DNA of 45,292 nucleotides from Pseudomonas sp. Its GTDB lineage: Bacteria; Pseudomonadota; Gammaproteobacteria; Pseudomonadales; Pseudomonadaceae. This document shows positions 36,907-45,292 of this stretch, piece after piece. The DNA lies in contig JAKUTK010000039.1 in the NCBI GenBank assembly GCA_022448005.1, positions 1 through 45,292 of the forward strand, given 5' to 3'. A program made the translations under genes and the position numbers. Position 1 is the first letter of the stretch. Each line of letters opens with the position of its first letter. Below the pieces are notes generated by a model. That model was not told where the DNA came from, did not search any database, and was given only the letters and a program-made list of their open reading frames with translations.

Positions 36907-39288
36907 TCAGAACAGGACCTTTACCACGTCGCTGAAGCGCTTGGCGAAATGCATCGTCAGCCCTTCCTTGAGGTAATCCGGCAGTTCTTCGAAGTCACCC
37001 CGGTTCAGCTCGGGAATGATCAGCTCGTAGAGCTTCAAGCGCCGCGCGGCAATGACTTTTTCCCGCAACCCGCCGATAGGTAGAACCAGCCCGGTCAGGG
37101 TCAGCTCACCGGTCATGGCCACGCCTTTCTTGGGCGCCTGGTTGCGTGCCAGCGAGAGCAGGGCGCTGGCCATGCTGATGCCGGCGCTGGGACCGTCCTT
37201 AGGCGTGGCGCCTTCCGGCACGTGCATGTGCACAAAGGCCTGATCGAAGAATTTCGGGTCGCCCTTGAACTCCTTCAGGTGGGAGTTCACGTAGCTGAAG
37301 GCGATTTCGGCCGACTCTTTCATCACATCGCCGAGTTTGCCGGTGAGCTTGAAACCACGGTTGAGCGTATGGATTCGCGTCGCCTCGATGGGCAGGGTGG
37401 CGCCGCCCATGCTGTTCCAGGCCAGACCGGTGACCACGCCAACCCCGGTGAGCAACTGCTCGGGATGCCAGAACGGCATGCCCAGGTAACTCTCGATGTC
37501 CTTCGGACCGATCTTGATGTTGGCCTCTGGCTCATCGAGCAGCTTGACCACTGCCTTGCGCACCACCTTGCCGAGCTGCTTGTCCAGCTGGCGCACCCCC
37601 GCTTCGCGTGCGTAGCCCTCGATCAGGCTGCGTAGAGCGCTGTCGCTGATCGAAAGCCGTTTCTTCGGCACACCGGCGCGGTCCAGTTGTCGCGGCCAGA
37701 GATGACGCTTGGCGATGGCCAGCTTTTCCTCGGTGATGTAGCCGGACAACCGGATGATTTCCATGCGGTCGAGCAGGGGGCCGGGGATTGAGTAAAGGCT
37801 GTTGGCGGTGCAAACGAACAGCACCTTGGACAGGTCCACGCGCAGATCGAGGTAATGGTCGAGAAAGCCGACGTTCTGCTCGGGGTCGAGGGTCTCCAGC
37901 AGCGCCGACGCCGGGTCGCCCTGATGGCTGTTGCCGAGCTTGTCGACCTCGTCGAGCATGATCACCGGATTCATCACCTCGACTTCTTTCAACGCCTGGA
38001 CCAGCTTGCCGGGCAAGGCGCCGATATAAGTGCGTCGATGGCCTTTGATCTCGGCCTCGTCACGCATGCCGCCGACGCTGAAGCGATAAAAGCGGCGCCC
38101 GAGTGACTCGGCGATGGACTTGCCGATGCTGGTCTTGCCCACGCCGGGCGGGCCCACCAGCAGCACGATGGAGCCGGAAATTTCGCCACGGAAGGCGCCG
38201 ACGGCGAGAAACTCGATGATCCGGCTCTTGATGTCGTCGAGCCCGGCGTGGTGAGCATTGAGCACCTTGCGCGCATGTTCGAGGTCCAGCTTGTCCTCGC
38301 TGTACAGGCCCCAGGGCATGGAGGTGGCCCAGTCCAGATAATTGCGGGTGACGGCGTACTCTGGGGATCCGGTCTCCAGCACTGATAGCTTTTGCAATTC
38401 GTCGTCGATGCGTTTCTGTGCCGCGGGTGGCACGACCTTGCCCTCCAGGCGCGAGCGGAATTCATCGGCGTCGGCGCTGCGGTCATCCTTGGTGATGCCG
38501 AGTTCCTGCTGGATGATCTTCAGCTGTTCCTTGAGAAAGAACTCGCGCTGGCGTTCGCCGATCTTGCGGTTCACTTCGCCGGTCAGCTCCTTCTGCAACT
38601 TGGCGACCTCGACCTCCTTGCGCAGCAGCGGGAGGACCTTTTCCATGCGCTTGAGTACCGGCACGGTGTCGAGCACTTCCTGCAGTTCCGGGCCTGGCGC
38701 AGTGGTCAGCGCGGCGGCGAAATCGGTCAGGGGCGAGGGCGCGTTCGGGCTGAAACGGTTGAGGTAGTTCTTCAACTCTTCGCTATACAGCGGGTTGAGC
38801 GGCAGCAGCTCTTTGATCGCGTTGATCAGCGCCATGCCGTAGGCCTTCACCTCATCACGCGGGTCTTCGTCGCTTTGCGGGTAGTCCACTTCCACCAGAT
38901 ACGGCGGCTTGCGCCGCAGCCAGCCGCGAATTCGCACCCGCGCCAGGCCCTGGGCTACGAATTGCAGTTTGCCGCCTTCTTTCGATGCGTGATGCACGCG
39001 AACCATGGTGCCGTGCTCGGGCAGGCTGTCCGGGTCGAAGCTGGCAGTATCCTGCGCTGGCGAGTCCATAAAGAAGAGGGCCAGGCGCTGATGCGGCGTT
39101 TTGGAGACCAGGTCCAGGGTTTCGGCCCAGGGCTCTTCGTTGACAATGACCGGCAGCACCTGGGCCGGGAAGAACGGCCGGTTGTGGATCGGGATGATGT
39201 ACAGCTTGTCGGGCTGCTCCTGGTCCGGCAACACCAGCCCGGTAGATGAATGGTCCTGCTCGAGGTCCTGATGGATGTCGTCGTTCAT
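36907..39288 (-). CDS. asrA: Lon-type ATP-dependent protease, AsrA-like
   Basis: The 793-residue protein has the full Lon layout. It comprises a substrate-binding N-domain (32-220), a coiled coil with REFFLKEQLKIIQQELG, an AAA+ module with Walker A GPPGVGKT (379-386) and Walker B VIMLDEVDKLG, and a Lon protease domain with catalytic Ser701 (PKDGPSAGIS) and Lys744 (GGLREKVIAA). The N-terminus (DKLYIIPIHNRPFFPAQVLP) differs from housekeeping Lon. Location beside icp and pruR-putA matches P. aeruginosa PA0779 (AsrA), linked to aminoglycoside and heat responses. A sigma-32 promoter precedes it. A separate housekeeping Lon is expected elsewhere. Confidence 0.9.
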   Translation of the reverse strand: MNDDIHQDLEQDHSSTGLVLPDQEQPDKLYIIPIHNRPFFPAQVLPVIVNEEPWAETLDLVSKTPHQRLALFFMDSPAQDTASFDPDSLPEHGTMVRVHHASKEGGKLQFVAQGLARVRIRGWLRRKPPYLVEVDYPQSDEDPRDEVKAYGMALINAIKELLPLNPLYSEELKNYLNRFSPNAPSPLTDFAAALTTAPGPELQEVLDTVPVLKRMEKVLPLLRKEVEVAKLQKELTGEVNRKIGERQREFFLKEQLKIIQQELGITKDDRSADADEFRSRLEGKVVPPAAQKRIDDELQKLSVLETGSPEYAVTRNYLDWATSMPWGLYSEDKLDLEHARKVLNAHHAGLDDIKSRIIEFLAVGAFRGEISGSIVLLVGPPGVGKTSIGKSIAESLGRRFYRFSVGGMRDEAEIKGHRRTYIGALPGKLVQALKEVEVMNPVIMLDEVDKLGNSHQGDPASALLETLDPEQNVGFLDHYLDLRVDLSKVLFVCTANSLYSIPGPLLDRMEIIRLSGYITEEKLAIAKRHLWPRQLDRAGVPKKRLSISDSALRSLIEGYAREAGVRQLDKQLGKVVRKAVVKLLDEPEANIKIGPKDIESYLGMPFWHPEQLLTGVGVVTGLAWNSMGGATLPIEATRIHTLNRGFKLTGKLGDVMKESAEIAFSYVNSHLKEFKGDPKFFDQAFVHMHVPEGATPKDGPSAGISMASALLSLARNQAPKKGVAMTGELTLTGLVLPIGGLREKVIAARRLKLYELIIPELNRGDFEELPDYLKEGLTMHFAKRFSDVVKVLF

Positions 39289-39316
39289 GCGGCACCTGTG
39301 GCGAGTACGTGCTCTT

Positions 39317-39345
39317 TAGATGGGTATCCGACAAATGATTTCAAT
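39317..39345 (-). promoter_or_regulatory. Sigma-32 (RpoH) heat-shock promoter of the Lon-type gene
   Basis: Read on the minus strand: ATTGAAA (39345-39339), a 13-nt spacer, then ACCCATCTA (39325-39317). This fits the heat-shock consensus CTTGAAA-N11-16-CCCCATNT with one mismatch in each box. Expected start near 39310 leaves a leader of about 22 nt. Confidence 0.78.
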
Positions 39346-39428
39346 CCAATCCCGTTATCGACCGTTGGGGCTGGCTGTAAAAACGGGTTTGCCTCCGGTA
39401 GAGTGCGGCAATACGTCAGGTATCCCCC

Positions 39429-40184
39429 ATGCTCAACGCACGTCTGCTTCGCCTCGATGACCAGGCTCACGAACACGCTCACGACTACCACCAGTTGGTC
39501 ATGTCGCTGTCGGGCTGTGCCGAATTTGAAGTGGACGGGACGGGTGGAGAGGTGTGCCGTATGCGTGCCTGCCTTGTGCCGGGATACGCCGAGCACGAGT
39601 TCGCCGGCAAGGGCGACAACCGCATGCTCATCATCGACCTCGATGAGAATGATCTGAGTGCAGACGACCCGCGCCTGCTGGCGCAACTGTTCGAAACCCC
39701 GCGTTATCCCGCGCTCGACGCTGACTTTCACAACCTGTTGAACTATGCCGGTGCCGAACTGGCCCGTTACGGCAGCGACCCTTTGCTGGCGCGGGCGCTG
39801 GGTGGCGTGTTGTTGCGTGCGCTGCACCTGCGAGTGTTCGGGGAAGGCACGCGCCAGCCGACTGGTCCACTGGACGTTGCCCGGCTGGATGCACACATCG
39901 AAAGCAATCTTGCTCGACGGATTACCGTTGCCGAGCTGGCGCAGGTCGCCTGCCTGAGCCCCAGCCATTTTCACGCGCAATTCAAGGACAGCGTCGGCCT
40001 GACGCCGCATCAATATCTGCTCAAAAGCCGCCTCAACCGTGCTGCACGGCTGCTTCGCGAGAGTCCGCTGCCCTTGGTTCGGATTGCAGAGGAGTGCGGT
40101 TTTTCAAGTCAGAGCGCCTTGACGACGGCGACACGCCGTTATCTGGGGCTGACGCCCAAAAAGCTGCGACGCAGCGACGGTTAG
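39429..40184 (+). CDS. pruR: AraC-family regulator PruR of proline utilisation
   Basis: The 251-residue regulator has an N-terminal cupin-like sensing domain (HAHDYHQLVMSLSGCAEFEV and LVPGYAEHEFAGKGDNRMLI). A C-terminal AraC double helix-turn-helix follows (ARRITVAELAQVACLSPSHF and LVRIAEECGFSSQSALTTAT with PKKLRR). It lies directly upstream of putA in the same direction. P. aeruginosa uses the AraC protein PruR to activate putA and putP with proline, which fits because the PutA here lacks its own DNA-binding domain. It is divergent from the Lon-type gene. Confidence 0.9.
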   Translation: MLNARLLRLDDQAHEHAHDYHQLVMSLSGCAEFEVDGTGGEVCRMRACLVPGYAEHEFAGKGDNRMLIIDLDENDLSADDPRLLAQLFETPRYPALDADFHNLLNYAGAELARYGSDPLLARALGGVLLRALHLRVFGEGTRQPTGPLDVARLDAHIESNLARRITVAELAQVACLSPSHFHAQFKDSVGLTPHQYLLKSRLNRAARLLRESPLPLVRIAEECGFSSQSALTTATRRYLGLTPKKLRRSDG

Positions 40185-40193
40185 AACAATAAG

Positions 40194-40216
40194 ACGCACC
40201 GCATCGGTGCGTTTTT
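40194..40216 (+). terminator. Rho-independent terminator after pruR
   Basis: ACGCACCG (40194-40201), loop CAT, then CGGTGCGT (40205-40212) and a T-run, 10 bp after the pruR stop. It separates pruR transcription from putA. Confidence 0.88.
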
Positions 40217-40259
40217 CATTTTTCAGCTAACTTTCTGCACCGCTCTAGTGAGCTTTTAT

Positions 40260-40291
40260 GACCGCATTTCTACGGTCGTGTAAAGCCGTAG
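40260..40291. promoter_or_regulatory. Inverted repeats in the putA promoter region, possible PruR operator
   Basis: Two overlapping dyads occur: GACCG-N8-CGGTC (40260-40277) and CTACGG-N10-CCGTAG (40270-40291). A further CCGTAG stands at 40341-40346. They lie 100-190 bp before putA. A ten-base gap suits one helical turn and AraC-type binding, but the assignment to PruR is inference. Confidence 0.45.
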
Positions 40292-40447
40292 GTTTTTGTA
40301 AAAGTTCAGTAGATATCTGCAACAACGCAAAACTCTCTCGCCGTAGATTCCCCTACCCGTTTGTCGGCCACCGCTGCGCCATCATTGGTGTGGGCGACCC
40401 GCCGGGCCTGATTCATCACAACAACACTCCACGAGAGGAGCGGCGCG

Positions 40448-43400
40448 ATGTTCAAAGCCGGTCAAGTCTTGCAGGGCGATTTCGCCAATCTGAAAGCCGC
40501 CGAATTCTTCCCCGCCATCAGCGCGAATTATAGCGTTGACGAGGCGGCCTACCTGAACGAGCTGTTGCAGTTGGCCGATCCGGGCGAGGCGGGCATCGAA
40601 GCCATTCGCCGCGAAGCACGTGGCCTGATCGAAGCCGTGCGCGGCCGTGATAACGCCGTCGACACTCTCGACGCGCTGCTGCGCCAGTACAGCTTGGACA
40701 CCCATGAAGGCCTGATGCTGATGTGCCTGGCCGAAGCGCTGTTGCGCGTGCCGGACTCGGCCACCGCTGACGCTTTGATCCGCGACAAGCTCAACGCCGC
40801 CGAATGGGAACGCCACCTCGGTCAGAGCGACAACGTGCTTGTCAACTTCGCTGCCTGGGGCCTGGTGATGACCGGCAAGGTGGTCGACCCGGAAAGCGCC
40901 GACGGCCGCCCGAAGAACGTTATCGGTCGACTGGTCAAGCGCTCCGGCGAACCCGTCATCCGCGCCGCGATGAACCAGGCGATGAAGCTGATGGGCAAGC
41001 AGTTCGTGCTGGGCCGCACCATCTCCGAGGCGCTGAAGAACGGCCGTCCCGAGCGCGAAAAGGGCTACACCTATTCCTTCGACATGCTCGGCGAAGCGGC
41101 ACTGACCGTCGAGGACGCGCGCAAGTACATGGCCGACTACCGTCAGGCCGTGGAAACCGTAGGCGCGGAGCCTCAGGTAGGCCTTGGTCCGCGTCCGTCG
41201 GTGTCGATCAAGCTGTCGGCGCTGCATCCGCGTTATGAAGTGGCTCAGCGTGAGCGCGTACTGACCGAGCTGTTCGCCAGCGTCCGCGAACTGGCGATCC
41301 TGGCGCGCCGCCTGGATGTCGGCATCACCATCGACGCCGAAGAGGCCGATCGCCTCGAGCTGTCGCTGGAGCTCTATGAAAAGCTGATGCGTGACCCAGC
41401 CATCGCTGGCTGGGGCGAGTTTGGCCTGGTCATTCAGGCGTATTCCAAGCGCTGTCTGCCGGTGCTGGTCTGGCTGACCCTGCTGGGCAAGGAGCTGAAT
41501 GCGCGGATCCCATTGCGTCTGGTGAAGGGCGCTTACTGGGACAGCGAAATCAAGCAGTGTCAGGTGCAGGGCCTCGACGGCTATCCGGTCTACACCCGCA
41601 AGGAAGGCACCGACACCGCCTATCTGGCCTGCGCCCGTTACCTGCTGTCCGAACAGACACGCGGCGTGATCTACCCGCAGTTCGCCAGCCACAACGCCCA
41701 CACCGTCAGCTGCATCCTGTCGATGGTTGGCGAACTGAAGACGCCGCGCGAATTCGAGTTCCAGCGTCTGCACGGTATGGGCGACGCGCTCTACGACACC
41801 GTGATCGAGAAGTACCGCAAGAACGTGCGCATCTATGCGCCGGTCGGTGCGCACAAAGACCTGCTGCCGTACCTGGTGCGCCGTCTACTGGAAAACGGTG
41901 CGAACTCCTCGTTCGTCCACCAGCTGGTCGACCCGCGCGTACCGGTCGATTCCCTGATCGACCACCCGGTGACCCAGCTGCGTCAATTCAAGACCCTCGG
42001 CAACCATCGCATTCCGTTTCCGCCGGCGCTGTACGGCAATCGGACCAACTCGCAAGGCATCAACATGAACATCCAGACTCAGTGGAATGAATTGTCCAGC
42101 GCCTACCAGACCTTCCTTGACCGTCAGTGGCAGGCCGCTCCGGTGATCGGCGGGCAAAAACTCACTGGTACCGCGCACAAGGTGCATTGCCCGTATCAGC
42201 TCAGCCAGGAGGTGGGCACCGCTCAGTTCGCCACCGCCGAGCAGGCCAAGCAGGCTATCGACGGTCTGGCCGCTTTCTGGCCGCGCTGGAACGCCACGCC
42301 GATCGAACAGCGCGCACAGATCCTTGAGCGGCTTGGTGATCTGCTCGAAGCCAACCGTGCCGAGCTGATGGCCATGTGCACACTAGAAGCAGGCAAGACC
42401 CTGCAGGACGGCATCGACGAAGTCCGCGAAGCGGTGGATTTCTGCCGTTACTACGCACTGCAGGCACGCCTGAAGCTCGGTCGTGAAGAGCTCAAGGGCC
42501 CGACCGGCGAGCGCAACGAGCTGTTCCATGAAGGCCGCGGCGTGTTCGTCTGCATCAGCCCCTGGAACTTCCCGCTGGCGATCTACCTCGGTCAAATCAC
42601 CGCGGCGCTGGTGGCCGGCAATACCGTACTGGCCAAGCCAGCCGAACAGGCCAGCCTGATCGCTGCCCGCGCGCTGGAGCTGATGTTCGAAGCCGGCCTG
42701 CCGAAGGAGGCGGTTGCCTTCCTGCCAGGCGACGGCGCCACGCTCGGCGGCGTGTTCTGCCGCGATCCGCGTGTGGTGGGCGTGTGCTTTACCGGCTCCA
42801 CCGATACGGCGCGCATCATCAACCGCCAGCTGGCCGAGAAGGAGGGCGCCATTGCTGCCCTGATCGCCGAGACCGGTGGCCAGAACGCGATGATCGTCGA
42901 TTCCACCGCGCTGCCTGAGCAAGTGGTCAAGGATGCCGTCGGTTCGGCCTTTACCAGTGCCGGTCAGCGTTGCTCGGCCCTGCGCGTGCTCTACGTCCAG
43001 CGCGACATTGCTGACCGTGTGATCGAGCTGCTCAAGGGCGCCATGGCCGAGCTGAAGGTCGGGCCGACCCACCTGCGCGAAAACGACCTGGGCCCGGTGA
43101 TCGATGCCGAGGCGCGCGAAGGCCTGCTGGCGCACATCCAGCAGCTCAAGGCTGAAGGCAAGCTGATCGCCGAAGCAGAGCTGCCTGGCAGCCTCAACGG
43201 CCATTTCGTGGCGCCGGTAGCGTTCGAGATCGGCAGCATTCTCGAGCTGAAGAAGGAGCAGTTCGGACCGGTGCTGCACGTGGTGCGTTTCGATGCGGCC
43301 GATCTGGAGAAGGTCGTCGCCGACATCAATGCCACCGGTTACGGCCTGACGCTTGGCGTGCACAGCCGCAACGAGGAAACCGCTGAGCGCATTGAAGCGC

Positions 43401-43609
43401 TGGCGCGGGTCGGCAACCTCTACGTCAACCGCAACCAGGTCGGCGCAGTGGTCGGCGTGCAGCCGTTCGGTGGCTGTGGCCTGTCCGGTACCGGCCCGAA
43501 GGCGGGTGGTCCGAGCTACCTGCTGCGCTTCGTCAACGAGCGCACCACCTCGACCAACACCACCGCTGTAGGCGGTAACGCGTCCCTGCTGTCGCTGGGC
43601 GATGATTGA
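40448..43609 (+). CDS. putA: Bifunctional proline dehydrogenase / P5C dehydrogenase PutA
   Basis: PutA oxidises proline to glutamate in two channelled steps, FAD-dependent proline dehydrogenase and then NAD-dependent P5C dehydrogenase. The 1053-residue protein has the first domain at about 90-490 (IPLRLVKGAYWDSEIKQCQ, flavin and substrate site). The second is at about 540-1040, with SPWNFPLAIYLGQITAALVA, Glu808 in AETGG and catalytic Cys842 in TSAGQRCSALR. It begins directly with MFKAGQVLQGDFANLK and has no ribbon-helix-helix domain, unlike P. putida or E. coli PutA, so it cannot repress its own gene. Ribosome site GAGAGGAG is strong. putP follows after 323 bp. Confidence 0.97.
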   Translation: MFKAGQVLQGDFANLKAAEFFPAISANYSVDEAAYLNELLQLADPGEAGIEAIRREARGLIEAVRGRDNAVDTLDALLRQYSLDTHEGLMLMCLAEALLRVPDSATADALIRDKLNAAEWERHLGQSDNVLVNFAAWGLVMTGKVVDPESADGRPKNVIGRLVKRSGEPVIRAAMNQAMKLMGKQFVLGRTISEALKNGRPEREKGYTYSFDMLGEAALTVEDARKYMADYRQAVETVGAEPQVGLGPRPSVSIKLSALHPRYEVAQRERVLTELFASVRELAILARRLDVGITIDAEEADRLELSLELYEKLMRDPAIAGWGEFGLVIQAYSKRCLPVLVWLTLLGKELNARIPLRLVKGAYWDSEIKQCQVQGLDGYPVYTRKEGTDTAYLACARYLLSEQTRGVIYPQFASHNAHTVSCILSMVGELKTPREFEFQRLHGMGDALYDTVIEKYRKNVRIYAPVGAHKDLLPYLVRRLLENGANSSFVHQLVDPRVPVDSLIDHPVTQLRQFKTLGNHRIPFPPALYGNRTNSQGINMNIQTQWNELSSAYQTFLDRQWQAAPVIGGQKLTGTAHKVHCPYQLSQEVGTAQFATAEQAKQAIDGLAAFWPRWNATPIEQRAQILERLGDLLEANRAELMAMCTLEAGKTLQDGIDEVREAVDFCRYYALQARLKLGREELKGPTGERNELFHEGRGVFVCISPWNFPLAIYLGQITAALVAGNTVLAKPAEQASLIAARALELMFEAGLPKEAVAFLPGDGATLGGVFCRDPRVVGVCFTGSTDTARIINRQLAEKEGAIAALIAETGGQNAMIVDSTALPEQVVKDAVGSAFTSAGQRCSALRVLYVQRDIADRVIELLKGAMAELKVGPTHLRENDLGPVIDAEAREGLLAHIQQLKAEGKLIAEAELPGSLNGHFVAPVAFEIGSILELKKEQFGPVLHVVRFDAADLEKVVADINATGYGLTLGVHSRNEETAERIEALARVGNLYVNRNQVGAVVGVQPFGGCGLSGTGPKAGGPSYLLRFVNERTTSTNTTAVGGNASLLSLGDD

Positions 43610-43932
43610 GGGACGTTTCGCAGGCCGGGCGGGCTGCTTTCGCCGCGAGGGGGCGCCTCCCACACAGGGAGCGGTGTACGCCTGCCGCTTTCGTGGGAGG
43701 CCCGCCTCGGGGCGAAGCTTTTAAGCTCAGCTTTGTTTGCGACACTGGTTTCATCCCGGCCCCCTCGGCGGCCGGATCAAAATAACAACCAGAACAGTTG
43801 GCGGATCGCTCTTCCGCCTCTGATGGGCTCAGGTGAGCCCGTCCCGGTGATGGCGCGAATCGCCATCGCCCTCTGCCAGGTGGGATCGGGAATACCCTCG
43901 CGCCCATCAACAACAACTAACGAGGGAACAAA
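43610..43932. other. putA-putP spacer with REP pair and hairpins
   Basis: The 323 bp between stop and start contains no gene. The first third holds an inverted REP-type pair (43636-43718). The last third has two further hairpins, GGGCTCA-GG-TGAGCCC (43825-43840) and GATGGCG-CGAAT-CGCCATC (43849-43867), before the putP ribosome site (GAGGGAA). The hairpins may act in termination or in putP leader control. Confidence 0.7.
43636..43718. repeat. REP-type inverted pair (REPIN-like)
   Basis: GCTTTCGCCGCGAGG...GCGCCTCCCAC (43636-43663) and GTGGGAGGCCCGCC...GGGGCGAAGC (43693-43718) are near-perfect inverted copies separated by 29 bp. Each has an internal imperfect palindrome and the GTGGGAG head typical of Pseudomonas REP sequences. 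They would fold into a long hairpin after putA. Confidence 0.75.
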
Positions 43933-45292
43933 ATGAGCATAAGTACTCCTACTTTGATCACGTTCGTGATCTACATCGGCGCGATGCTGTTGATCGGCTT
44001 CATTGCCTACCGTGCAACCAAGAACTTCGATGACTACATCCTCGGGGGACGTAGCCTGGGCAGTTTTGTCACGGCGCTGTCTGCCGGCGCTTCGGACATG
44101 AGCGGCTGGCTGCTGATGGGCTTGCCGGGCGCAATTTTTGTCGCCGGTCTTTCGGAAAGCTGGATCGCCATCGGCCTGATCGCCGGTGCCTGGCTGAATT
44201 GGCTGTTCGTGGCCGGACGCCTGCGTGTACACACCGAGCGCAACAAGAATGCGCTGACCCTGCCGGACTACTTCTCGCACCGTTTCGAAGATGAAAGCCG
44301 CATGCTGCGCATCTTCTCGGCGCTGGTCGTGCTGGTGTTCTTCACCATCTACTGCGCCTCGGGTGTCGTGGCTGGTGCGCGTCTGTTCGAGAGCAGCTTC
44401 GGCGTGCCGTACGACGTCGCGTTGTGGATCGGTGCAGCAGCCACCATTCTTTACGTGTTCATCGGCGGCTTCCTCGCAGTCAGCTGGACTGACACCGTTC
44501 AAGCCACCCTGATGATCTTCGCGCTGTTGATCACCCCGGTGTTCGTGATCCTGGCGCTGGGCGACATGGGCGCTGCGATGGACACCATTGCTACGCAAAA
44601 CCCGGCTGCGTTCGACATGTTCAACGGGCTCTCCTTCGTCGCCATCGTCTCCTTGCTGGCCTGGGGCTTGGGCTACTTCGGTCAGCCGCACATCCTGGTG
44701 CGCTTCATGGCCGCCGATTCGGTGAAGACCATCCCCAACGCCCGCCGCATTGGCATGGCGTGGATGATTCTGACGCTGGCTGGCGCGGTGGCGGTGGGCT
44801 TCTTCGGTATCGCCTATTTTGCAGGCCATCCAGAGCTGGCCGGCCCAGTGTCTGAAAACGGTGAACGCGTGTTCATGGAACTGGTGAAGATCCTGTTCAA
44901 CCCTTGGGTGGCGGGCATTATCCTGTCCGGCGTACTGGCTGCTGTGATGAGTACGCTCAGCGCCCAGCTGCTGGTGAGCTCCAGCGCCCTGACCCAGGAC
45001 TTCTACAAGGCCATGCTGCGCAAGAACGCCTCACAGACCGAGCTGGTCTGGGTCGGTCGTGCGATGGTGCTGCTGATTGCCTTCATCGCCCTGGGTATCG
45101 CTTCGAACCCTGACAGCAAGGTGCTGGGCCTGGTGTCCTACGCCTGGGCCGGCTTTGGCGCCGCCTTTGGTCCGGTGGTGCTGATCTCCCTGCTGTGGAA
45201 GCACATGACCCGCAATGGCGCGCTGGCCGGCATGGTCGTCGGTGCGGTCACCGTGGTGGTCTGGAAGGAATTCATCGGCATGGGTCTTTACG
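43933..45292 (+). CDS. putP: Sodium/proline symporter PutP (3' end outside window)
   Basis: PutP imports proline with sodium to feed PutA. The frame opens at ATG 43933 with GAGGGAA upstream and stays open to the window end (453 codons of about 495). The start MSISTPTLITFVIYIGAMLL is helix I. DDYILGGRSLGSFVTALSAG and ASDMSGWLLMGLP belong to the SSS family Na+ and substrate site (helix II). SLLAWGLGYFGQPHILVRFM is the PutP-specific middle signature, and SGVLAAVMSTLSAQLLVSSS is helix VIII with the conserved serine/threonine pair. The last codons read EFIGMGLY. Probably activated with putA by PruR. Confidence 0.95.
   Translation, partial: MSISTPTLITFVIYIGAMLLIGFIAYRATKNFDDYILGGRSLGSFVTALSAGASDMSGWLLMGLPGAIFVAGLSESWIAIGLIAGAWLNWLFVAGRLRVHTERNKNALTLPDYFSHRFEDESRMLRIFSALVVLVFFTIYCASGVVAGARLFESSFGVPYDVALWIGAAATILYVFIGGFLAVSWTDTVQATLMIFALLITPVFVILALGDMGAAMDTIATQNPAAFDMFNGLSFVAIVSLLAWGLGYFGQPHILVRFMAADSVKTIPNARRIGMAWMILTLAGAVAVGFFGIAYFAGHPELAGPVSENGERVFMELVKILFNPWVAGIILSGVLAAVMSTLSAQLLVSSSALTQDFYKAMLRKNASQTELVWVGRAMVLLIAFIALGIASNPDSKVLGLVSYAWAGFGAAFGPVVLISLLWKHMTRNGALAGMVVGAVTVVVWKEFIGMGLY

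Noticed and set aside
40382-41854. 490-codon minus-strand open frame opposite putA
   Set aside because: Shadow of the putA proline dehydrogenase region; no ribosome site or domain, while the plus strand is fully conserved PutA. The same holds for 42383-43663.
43777-44829. 350-codon minus-strand open frame opposite putP
   Set aside because: His/Gln/Arg-rich mirror translation of the PutP membrane helices, not a real protein.

Overview
The window is ordinary-looking chromosome of a Pseudomonas-type gammaproteobacterium. Evidence for this is the algU-mucA-mucB-mucC block followed by lepA-lepB-rnc-era-recO-pdxJ, the pyrC/motY/argG/gloA neighbourhood, the rnfABCDGE-nth cluster, and the asrA/pruR/putA/putP block with a PutA lacking a DNA-binding domain. 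The first, second and last of these resemble separate parts of the P. aeruginosa chromosome as I remember it, here brought together in a new order. High GC with a visible dip over algU-muc, together with the missing mucD, suggests a P. stutzeri (Stutzerimonas)-like relative rather than P. aeruginosa itself. That assignment is inference. I see no rRNA, tRNA, CRISPR, phage or insertion sequence.

Layout. 1-2.6 kb: end of hom and thrC (threonine synthesis), closed by a perfectly symmetric bidirectional terminator. 2.6-7.4 kb: rnt and pyrC on the minus strand, then motY (behind a flagellar sigma-28 promoter), argG and gloA. 7.3-14.4 kb: a minus-strand operon rnfA-B-C-D-G-E-nth plus a small acidic protein. 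Rnf/Rsx is a membrane electron-transfer complex, and its RnfC carries a long five-fold repeat tail. 14.6-21.8 kb: mixed small loci, namely a His/Arg-rich secreted protein, a DspI-like crotonase, an orphan periplasmic binding protein, ung, a DUF4142 protein, an HDOD protein, ygfZ, sdhE and cptA.

21.8-33.2 kb: nadB, then the envelope-stress sigma factor algU with its anti-sigma system mucA/mucB and mucC. Two AlgU-type promoters lie in front of algU. The protease gene mucD, expected next, is not there. lepA, lepB, a DUF4845 gene, rnc, era, recO and pdxJ follow in a tight plus-strand run with several overlaps. 33.0-36.8 kb: a DUF2905 protein, a LysR regulator divergent from a DUF1127-like gene, the tRNA wobble-uridine modification pair cmoA-cmoB, and a chagasin-type protease-inhibitor lipoprotein.

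36.9-45.3 kb: a Lon-type protease of the AsrA kind behind a heat-shock (sigma-32) promoter, then the proline utilisation block: the AraC regulator pruR, bifunctional putA, and putP running off the window. A REP-type inverted pair sits between putA and putP.

I did not find a wholly new defence or biosynthetic system. The points most worth checking are the missing mucD, the RnfC repeat tail, the sigma-28 and sigma-32 promoters, the LysR/DUF1127 pair with its palindrome, and the His/Arg-rich secreted protein.
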